From Betaproteobacteria bacterium UBA6904 (lineage in GTDB: Bacteria; Pseudomonadota; Gammaproteobacteria; Burkholderiales; SG8-39), in the NCBI GenBank assembly GCA_002451175.1, contig DKBI01000002.1, positions 372 through 6,073 of the forward strand: DNA of 5,702 bases, written 5' to 3'. The position numbers and the translations under genes were made by a program. The notes below the pieces were generated by a model that saw only the letters and a program-made list of their open reading frames with translations, made no database searches and was not told where the DNA came from. Shown piece after piece: positions 1-4,524 of this stretch (position 1 is the first letter of the stretch; each line of letters starts with the position of its first letter).

Positions 1-761
1 GCGCCGCTCGCGACGGCCGTCTGCCAGAACGTGGACGCGGAAAAGCGCGGCGCGAGCGCGAGGCTCGCGCCCGCCGCGAGCGCGCCGGCGAGCGAATAGA
101 AAAGCGCATTGATGTGAAACATCGGCAGCACGCACAGCAGCCGGTCCTCGGGCTGCAGCCACAGGCGCGCGACGAACCCTTCGCCCGCGAGCACGAAGCT
201 GCGCTGGCTGTGCATCACGCCTTTGGGAAAACCCGTCGTGCCCGACGTGTAGAGAATCAGGCACGTGTCCTGCGCCGTGGATTCAGCGGGCAGGCGGGCG
301 TTGCCCCCTGCGAGTTCGGCTGCCGCCTCCTCGAGCGCGAAGAGCCAGGGCATCGGTGACATCGTTTGCGCTGCCTCGCGCGCCACCGCAAGCGTCGCGG
401 CGCTCGCCGCGACCGCGCGCACGCCGGCGTGCTGCAGGATGTAGCCCGCTTCGCGCGCGCCGAATTCCGGATTGACCGGCACCATCACCGCGCCGAGACG
501 CGCGAGCGCGAACAACAGCGCGACGCAATTCGCGCTGTTGACGGAGACGGCGGCCACGCGGTCGCCGGGCGCGATGCCGCGCGCCGCGAGCCCCTGCGCA
601 AATTGGATCGCGCGCGCGCGGAATTGCGCGTAGGAAAGCGTCTCGCCGGCGAACCAGAGAAACGGGCGATGCGCGTCGGCCGCCGCACGCGACTCGAAAA
701 GGCTCCACAGCGTGCCGTCGTGCGGCTCATACGCGCGCAGGACATCGAGAGGGCGCCGCAT
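1..761 (-). CDS. AMP-forming acyl-CoA synthetase/ligase (ANL superfamily), N-terminal part
   Basis: This frame reads leftward from ATG at 761-759 and stays open to the window edge, giving 253 residues of an enzyme usually about 500-550 long. The family activates a carboxylic acid with ATP to an acyl-AMP and transfers it to CoA in the cytoplasm. The diagnostic phosphate-binding motif is present at residues 171-181 (YTSGTTGFPKG, followed by VMHSQ), and the next core motif is at 213-219 (PMFHINA). The stretch at about residues 87-97 (ARLGAVMVPVN) is also typical. The general pattern, including 'FSASTFW' near 240, recalls CaiC-like crotonobetaine/carnitine-CoA ligases and FadD-type enzymes; the substrate cannot be inferred because the binding pocket and C-terminal domain lie outside the window. 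An in-frame TAG at 776-774 makes the ATG at 761 the first possible start. No clear Shine-Dalgarno sequence precedes it. The gene is divergent from mraZ. Family assignment is firm; the substrate is unknown. Confidence 0.92.
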   Translation of the reverse strand, partial: MRRPLDVLRAYEPHDGTLWSLFESRAAADAHRPFLWFAGETLSYAQFRARAIQFAQGLAARGIAPGDRVAAVSVNSANCVALLFALARLGAVMVPVNPEFGAREAGYILQHAGVRAVAASAATLAVAREAAQTMSPMPWLFALEEAAAELAGGNARLPAESTAQDTCLILYTSGTTGFPKGVMHSQRSFVLAGEGFVARLWLQPEDRLLCVLPMFHINALFYSLAGALAAGASLALAPRFSASTFWQTAVASG

Positions 762-877
762 GGGGGCGCGAATCTAGCACGGTGGCGTTTTTGCTACAGC
801 GCCGCGCGACGCCTTTGCAGGCCGCCCTGGATCGGCAGGCCGTCAACTCCTCATAACAAACATTGACTATGCAAATT

Positions 878-889
878 AATCATTTGATT
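878..889. repeat. Short dyad AATCA-TT-TGATT in the AT-rich tract
   Basis: Positions 878-882 (AATCA) and 885-889 (TGATT) form a perfect 5-base inverted repeat around a TT centre. The motif TGATTTT also occurs twice as a direct repeat at 885-891 and 894-900. Such a dyad could be a binding site for a dimeric regulator acting on either divergent gene, but in A/T-rich sequence a repeat of this size can easily arise by chance. It is too weak for a terminator, since the stem is only five mostly A-T pairs. The site is seen directly; any function is speculative. Confidence 0.2.
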
Positions 890-972
890 TTGATGATTTT
901 TATTCTCTCCAATGAGCTTCCAAAATCGCCACTAAGTCATTGTCGTAAATGGGAAAACGCCCGATCTTTCGC

Positions 973-1002
973 TTGACCCCAGGAATTAGATTCAAATAAA
1001 GT
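973..1002 (+). promoter_or_regulatory. Candidate sigma70 promoter of the mraZ (dcw) operon
   Basis: TTGACC at 973-978 matches five of six bases of the -35 consensus. The best partner is TAAAGT at 997-1002 (four of six for -10) after an 18-base spacer; ATAAAG one base earlier would give 17. A separate -10-like TAGATT lies at 987-992 but has no good -35 partner. Transcription would begin near 1008-1010, placing the candidate MraZ boxes across the -10 and early transcribed region, much as described for the E. coli mra promoter. A second TTGACT at 863-868 lacks a convincing -10. The prediction is by eye. Confidence 0.4.
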
Positions 1003-1037
1003 GGCAAAACGTAGAAAAAAGGGGTGGATTTCTGGGA
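1001..1037 (+). promoter_or_regulatory. Candidate degenerate MraZ operator (roughly 10-nt phased boxes)
   Basis: MraZ proteins are known to bind short direct repeats of the TGGGN type, spaced about one helical turn apart, upstream of their own gene. Here TGGCA (1002-1006), TAGAA (1012-1016), a G-rich element GGGGTGG (1021-1027, containing TGGAT at 1025) and TGGGA (1033-1037) lie in approximately that phasing, each followed by a purine/A-rich spacer. An outlying TGGGAAAACG at 950-959 matches TGGCAAAACG at 1002-1011 in nine of ten bases. Only the last box and the outlier fit TGGGN exactly, so the array is degenerate and the call rests largely on position, just before mraZ and overlapping the candidate promoter. 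Confidence 0.35.
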
Positions 1038-1060
1038 AAGGTTCCAGAATCCTGGCATTT

Positions 1061-1065
1061 GGAGG
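1061..1065 (+). promoter_or_regulatory. Ribosome binding site of mraZ (decides the start)
   Basis: GGAGG at 1061-1065 lies 10 bases before ATG 1076 and is extended by further G-rich sequence up to the start codon. It favours ATG 1076 over the in-frame GTG at 1001, which has no purine-rich Shine-Dalgarno before it (the preceding bases are TTCAAATAAA) and lies inside the putative promoter/operator. Confidence 0.75.
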
Positions 1066-1075
1066 GAGCGGGGGG

Positions 1076-1525
1076 ATGAGCGGGGCTTTCCACGGAGCGA
1101 CTGTCATTACCTTGGATGCCAAGGGGCGTCTCGCGGTGCCCACGCGCCATCGCGAAGCGCTCGTCGCGCCGCGCCGCGCGCTCGTCCTGACGGCGCATCC
1201 CGACGGTTGCGCGTTGCTCTATCCGGAAGCGGAGTGGGAACCGGTGCGTGCCAAGATCGAAACCCTGCCGAGCTTCCATCCGCAGGCCCCCTGGTGGAAA
1301 CGGCTGCTGCTCGGCTTCGAGGATCACGTGCTGCCCGACGGCTCGGGCCGCATCCTCGTGTCGGGCGCGTTGCGCATGCACGCCAAGCTCGAGCGGGAAG
1401 TGATGATGGTCGGGCAGGGCCACTACTTCGAGCTTTGGGACTCGGGCGTCTGGAGCGCAAAGCTCGCCGGGGCCCTCGCCGGCGGCAGCACGCCCCCGGC
1501 GGGCCTGGAAGACTTCTCGCTGTGA
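1076..1525 (+). CDS. mraZ: Transcriptional regulator MraZ
   Basis: The product is 149 residues, close to the 152 of E. coli MraZ. MraZ is a ring-forming DNA-binding protein built of two SpoVT/AbrB-like halves; in characterised bacteria it binds repeats before its own gene and represses the dcw operon. Both half-motifs are visible: DAKGR at residues 14-18 followed by LAVPTRHRE, and DGSGR at 88-92 followed by ILVSGALRMHA. The start 'MSGAFHGATVITLDAKGR' aligns with the usual MraZ beginning (M-F-R-G-A-T-x-x-x-L-D-x-K-G-R). An in-frame GTG at 1001 would add 25 residues (MAKRRKKGW and onward) unlike any MraZ and encoded by promoter-like DNA, so ATG 1076 with GGAGG upstream is preferred. The stop TGA is three bases before the rsmH ATG, so it leads the operon and is probably autoregulated through the boxes at 1001-1037. 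Identity is very secure. Confidence 0.96.
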   Translation: MSGAFHGATVITLDAKGRLAVPTRHREALVAPRRALVLTAHPDGCALLYPEAEWEPVRAKIETLPSFHPQAPWWKRLLLGFEDHVLPDGSGRILVSGALRMHAKLEREVMMVGQGHYFELWDSGVWSAKLAGALAGGSTPPAGLEDFSL

Positions 1526-1528
1526 CGG

Positions 1529-2524
1529 ATGGCCCGGGCGATGACTGGCCGCGCGCCCGTGCATCGCGCCGTGCTTGCCGCCGAGGCCGTCGCGGCGCTT
1601 GCGTTGCGCGCCGACGGCATCTACGTGGATCTCACCTACGGACGCGGCGGCCACAGCCGGGAAATTCTCGCGCGGCTGGGTCCCGCGGGGCGCCTGATCG
1701 CGCTCGACCGGGATCCCGAGGCGGTCGCGGCCGGCGAATCGATTCAGGATCCGCGCTTTCTCATCCGGCACGCGCGCTTCGCCGAAATCTCGAGCGTCCT
1801 CGACGCGGCGGGCGTTGCGACAGTGCAAGGGATCCTCGCGGATCTCGGCGTGTCCTCGCCGCAACTCGACACGCCGCAGCGCGGCTTTTCGTTCCGCGCC
1901 GACGGCCCGCTGGACATGCGCATGGATCCGACGCGGGGCGAGTCCGCCGCGCAGTGGCTGGCGACGGCGACCGAAGCTGACATCCGGGAGGTCATCAAGA
2001 CTTATGGCGAAGAACGGTTTGCTCAACAGATTGCAGCGGCGGTTGTTGCTGGTCGCGCACGCGAACCCCTCGTCCGCACCCAGCAACTGGCCCATCTCGT
2101 GGCAGAGGCGGTCCGCACACGCGAGGCTGGCCAGGATCCGGCGACGCGCACCTTTCAGGCTCTACGGATTTTCGTCAATCGGGAGCTTGAGGAAGTGTCG
2201 TTGATGCTGCCGCAGGCGGTGGCGCGCCTCGCTCCGGGGGGCCGCCTCGCCGTGCTGAGCTTTCATTCCCTCGAGGACCGCATCGTCAAACGGTTCCTGC
2301 GTGCGCTCGCGCAGCCCTCGCTGCCACGGGATTTGCCGATTCGCGCCAGCGAGATGCCACAACCGGCGCTCAGGATCATCGGGCGCGCCGTGCGCGCGGG
2401 CGCCGACGAGATCGCGGCCAATCCGCGCGCGCGAAGCGTGGTGATGCGCGTGGCCGAGCGTACCGAGACCCCCTTTGACTTGATGGCGCATTCCCGAACC
2501 GAGCCCCGCGCGTGGCGAAGCTGA
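1529..2524 (+). CDS. rsmH: 16S rRNA (cytosine(1402)-N(4))-methyltransferase RsmH (MraW)
   Basis: RsmH uses S-adenosylmethionine to methylate N4 of C1402 in 16S rRNA, tuning decoding in the ribosomal P site. The 331-residue product is slightly longer than the 313 of E. coli. Family motifs appear in order: [10 protein letters not shown] (12-21), SAM-binding [10 protein letters not shown] (34-43), IALDRDP (57-63), [10 protein letters not shown] (105-114), [16 protein letters not shown] (118-133), KTYGEERFA (157-165), [16 protein letters not shown] (205-220), [14 protein letters not shown] (243-256) and NPRARS (298-303). ATG 1529 is used; ATG 1541 (residue 5) is an equally plausible start that would match the short leader of E. 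coli RsmH. Neither has a strong Shine-Dalgarno, so coupling to the mraZ stop three bases upstream is likely. About 20 residues follow the usual C-terminal AER, and their codons overlap ftsL by 13 bases. Codons at about 1974-2069 are unusually often A/T-ending. Confidence 0.97.
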   Translation: MARAMTGRAPVHRAVLAAEAVAALALRADGIYVDLTYGRGGHSREILARLGPAGRLIALDRDPEAVAAGESIQDPRFLIRHARFAEISSVLDAAGVATVQGILADLGVSSPQLDTPQRGFSFRADGPLDMRMDPTRGESAAQWLATATEADIREVIKTYGEERFAQQIAAAVVAGRAREPLVRTQQLAHLVAEAVRTREAGQDPATRTFQALRIFVNRELEEVSLMLPQAVARLAPGGRLAVLSFHSLEDRIVKRFLRALAQPSLPRDLPIRASEMPQPALRIIGRAVRAGADEIAANPRARSVVMRVAERTETPFDLMAHSRTEPRAWRS

Positions 2525-2793
2525 ACCTGCTCCTGCTCCTCGTTCTGCTCGGCTGCGCGTTCGGGCTCGTCACCTCCCAGCACCAGGCGCGGAAGTCGTT
2601 CGTCGCGCTCGAGCGTGAGGCGGCGCGCGCGCGCGAACTCGACGTCGAGTACGGCCAGTTGCAGCTCGAGGCGAGCACCTGGGGCCTGCACGCCCGCGTC
2701 TCGAAGATCGCCGCCGAGGCGCTCGGGCTGCGCGCACCGGACCCGCGCCGCGTGCGCGTCGTGGAACTCGCGCCGGCGGAGGCGAAGCCTTGA
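2512..2793 (+). CDS. ftsL: Cell division protein FtsL
   Basis: FtsL is a small bitopic inner-membrane protein that joins FtsB and FtsQ and helps activate septal synthesis by FtsW-FtsI. The 93-residue product has the expected architecture: a very short cytoplasmic tail (MAKLN), one membrane helix at about 6-21 (leucine-rich, [15 protein letters not shown]), then a periplasmic charged helical region at about 25-70 with heptad-like leucines suited to a coiled coil. The 'VTSQHQARK' segment right after the helix and '[15 protein letters not shown]' (43-57) resemble betaproteobacterial FtsL. The start is GTG 2512, inside rsmH by 13 bases in another frame; no later start keeps the membrane helix, and no strong Shine-Dalgarno is seen, suggesting translational coupling. 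It ends in a TGA overlapping the ftsI start. Position between rsmH and ftsI supports the identity of a protein family with low sequence conservation. Confidence 0.93.
   Translation: MAKLNLLLLLVLLGCAFGLVTSQHQARKSFVALEREAARARELDVEYGQLQLEASTWGLHARVSKIAAEALGLRAPDPRRVRVVELAPAEAKP
2778..2782 (+). promoter_or_regulatory. Ribosome binding site supporting the TTG start of ftsI
   Basis: GGAGG at 2778-2782 lies within the end of ftsL, seven bases before TTG 2790. This near-optimal Shine-Dalgarno sequence is the main reason to accept a rare TTG start over the in-frame GTG at 2817, which would remove nine residues and has no comparable upstream motif. Confidence 0.7.
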
Positions 2794-4517
2794 GCTACGC
2801 GGCGGCGCCGGCCGTCGTGCGCCTGCCGATCGGCCGCGCGCGCTTCGTGCTGTTCGTGTTCGTGGCCGCGTTCCTCGTGCTCATCGGCCGCTCGGTGTGG
2901 CTGCAGGCCGTCAAGACCGGCTTCCTGCAGGAGCGCGGTGAAGCGCGCTATTCGCGGGTACTCGAGCTGCCGGCAACCCGCGGCCGAGTGCTCGACCGGC
3001 GCGGCGAGGCGCTCGCCATCTCGACGCCCGTGAAGTCGATCTGGGCCATTCCGGAAGACCTGCGGACCAGCGCGGCGCAGTCGCAGCAGCTGGCGAAGCT
3101 GCTCGGCATGGCGCCTCGCGAGCTGGAGCGGCGCCTTGCGGAGGCTTCGCGCGACTTCGTGTATCTCAAGCGCCAGATTCCCCCGGAAACGGCGGAGCGC
3201 ATCGCCGAACTCGGCATTCCCGGGCTGTACCAGCAGCGCGAATTCCGGCGCTATTACCCCGGCGGCGAGACCATGGCGCACGTCGTGGGATTCACCGGCG
3301 TCGACGACAAGGGGCAGGAAGGCATCGAGCTTGCCTTCCAGTCGAGCCTCGCCGGCGTGTCGGGCAGCCGGCGCGTGATCAAGGACCGGCTCGGCCACGT
3401 CGTCGAGGACATCGAGGCGATTCGCGCGGCGCAGGACGGCAAGGATCTGCGCCTGTCGCTCGACAGCAAGATCCAGAGTCTCGCGTACGGGGCGCTGAAG
3501 AGCGCCGTGGAAGCGCACAAGGCGAAAGGCGGCGCGGTGGTCGTCCTCGACGCGCGCACCGGCGAAGTGCTCGCCCTCGCCAATACCCCGAGCTACAACC
3601 CGAACAATCGCGCCCGGCTGACCGGCGCGCAGTTGCGCAACCGCGTGATCACCGACCTGTTCGAGCCGGGCTCCACGCTCAAGCCGTTCACCGTTTCGCT
3701 GGCGCTCGAATCCGGCCGCGTCACGCCGGACACCGTGATTCAGACTGCGCCCGGTCGCCTCACGATCGGCAACCGCACGATCCACGACGCGCATCCCGGC
3801 GGCGCAATGACCGTCGCGCAGGTGATCCAGAAATCCTCCAACGTCGGTTCCGCGAAGATCGCGCTCGCCATGCCGCGCGAGGAGATGCACGAGCTGTTCC
3901 GGCGCGTGGGCTTCGGCGCGCCGCCGCAGCTCGGCTTTCCCGGCGAGGCCGCAGGGCGCGTGCGCGACGCGAAGACCTGGCGCCCGATCGAGCAGGCGAC
4001 CATGGCCTACGGCCACGGCATCTCCGTGAGCCTCGTCCAGCTCGCCCGAGCCTACACGGTGTTCGCGCGCGACGGCGAGCTCGTACCGCTCAGCCTCGTG
4101 CGCACGGACATGCCGGCTGTGGGCCGGCCGGTGTTCGGCGCGGCGACGGCGCGCGCCATGCGCGCGATGCTGGAGACGGCAACGCAGCCGGGCGGCACCG
4201 CGCCGCGGGCGCGCATCATGGGTTGGCGCGTCGCCGGCAAGACCGGGACGGCGCACAAGCTGGAAAACGGCAGCTACGCGGCGAAGAAATACGTTTCGTC
4301 GTTCGTCGGCTTCGCGCCGGCCAGCGCGCCGCGGCTGGTCCTCGCGGTGATGATCGACGAGCCGTCCGCGGGCCAGTATTACGGCGGCGCCGTGGCGGCG
4401 CCGGTCTTCGCGCAAGTGATGCAGGGCGCGCTGCGCCTGCTCGACGTGCCCCACGACGCGCCACTCACCCCCATCGAAATCCCCGGCGAGGGTGAAATCG
4501 CCGAGGAAAGCACTTGA
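2790..4517 (+). CDS. ftsI: Septal peptidoglycan D,D-transpeptidase FtsI (PBP3)
   Basis: FtsI is the class B penicillin-binding protein that crosslinks septal peptidoglycan and works with FtsW; it is the target of several beta-lactams. The 575-residue length is typical (E. coli 588). A short cytoplasmic tail is followed by a membrane anchor at about 17-36, the PBP dimerisation (pedestal) domain from about 60 (RGRVLDRRGE, 64-73) to about 200, and the transpeptidase domain from about 245 to 545. All three active-site motifs are intact: STLK at 295-298 with nucleophile Ser295, SSN at 349-351, and KTGTA at 484-488. The start is TTG 2790, sharing TTGA with the ftsL stop (4-base overlap) and preceded by GGAGG. 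The rare start may moderate output, although the strong ribosome binding site offsets this. The stop lies seven bases before murE. Confidence 0.97.
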   Translation: MSYAAAPAVVRLPIGRARFVLFVFVAAFLVLIGRSVWLQAVKTGFLQERGEARYSRVLELPATRGRVLDRRGEALAISTPVKSIWAIPEDLRTSAAQSQQLAKLLGMAPRELERRLAEASRDFVYLKRQIPPETAERIAELGIPGLYQQREFRRYYPGGETMAHVVGFTGVDDKGQEGIELAFQSSLAGVSGSRRVIKDRLGHVVEDIEAIRAAQDGKDLRLSLDSKIQSLAYGALKSAVEAHKAKGGAVVVLDARTGEVLALANTPSYNPNNRARLTGAQLRNRVITDLFEPGSTLKPFTVSLALESGRVTPDTVIQTAPGRLTIGNRTIHDAHPGGAMTVAQVIQKSSNVGSAKIALAMPREEMHELFRRVGFGAPPQLGFPGEAAGRVRDAKTWRPIEQATMAYGHGISVSLVQLARAYTVFARDGELVPLSLVRTDMPAVGRPVFGAATARAMRAMLETATQPGGTAPRARIMGWRVAGKTGTAHKLENGSYAAKKYVSSFVGFAPASAPRLVLAVMIDEPSAGQYYGGAVAAPVFAQVMQGALRLLDVPHDAPLTPIEIPGEGEIAEEST

Positions 4518-4524
4518 TGCCGGC

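Larger units (their letters stand above)
762..1075. other. Divergent intergenic region with AT-rich control tract
   Basis: This 314-base gap separates the start of the minus-strand ligase from the start of mraZ. I see no gene in it. About 762-845 is as GC-rich as the surrounding genes. About 850-1030 is strikingly AT-rich, including runs such as the A/T stretch at 873-903, and then the sequence becomes G-rich just before mraZ. Because both neighbours are transcribed outward, this segment must hold both promoters and no terminator is expected; none is visible. Contents noted separately are a candidate promoter (973-1002), candidate MraZ boxes (950-959 and 1001-1037), a small dyad (878-889) and the mraZ ribosome binding site (1061-1065). 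Short open frames here are only about ten codons long and show no coding character. Confidence 0.8.

Noticed and set aside
817..842. Direct repeat GCAGGCCG at 817-824 and 835-842
   Set aside because: An eight-base GC-rich repeat is easily expected by chance in this genome and has no associated element.
114..866. Plus-strand frames at 114-359 and 366-866 opposite the ligase
   Set aside because: The minus strand in this region encodes a continuous ANL enzyme with YTSGTTGFPKG; the plus frames are compositional shadows.
1035..1055. Small hairpins GGAA/TTCC (1035-1045) and CCAG/CTGG (1044-1055) as an attenuator or terminator in the mraZ leader
   Set aside because: The stems are only four base pairs, share bases with each other, and no T-tract follows.
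762..1075. Possible small genes or an RNA gene in the intergenic region
   Set aside because: The longest plausible start-to-stop frames in the AT-rich part are about ten codons, and no tRNA-like or strong RNA fold is apparent by eye.
992..2095. A 367-codon minus-strand frame opposite mraZ/rsmH, and a 318-codon plus-strand frame at 1024-1980
   Set aside because: Both are low-complexity Arg/Ala-rich translations in alternative frames of mraZ and rsmH, without motifs or own ribosome sites.
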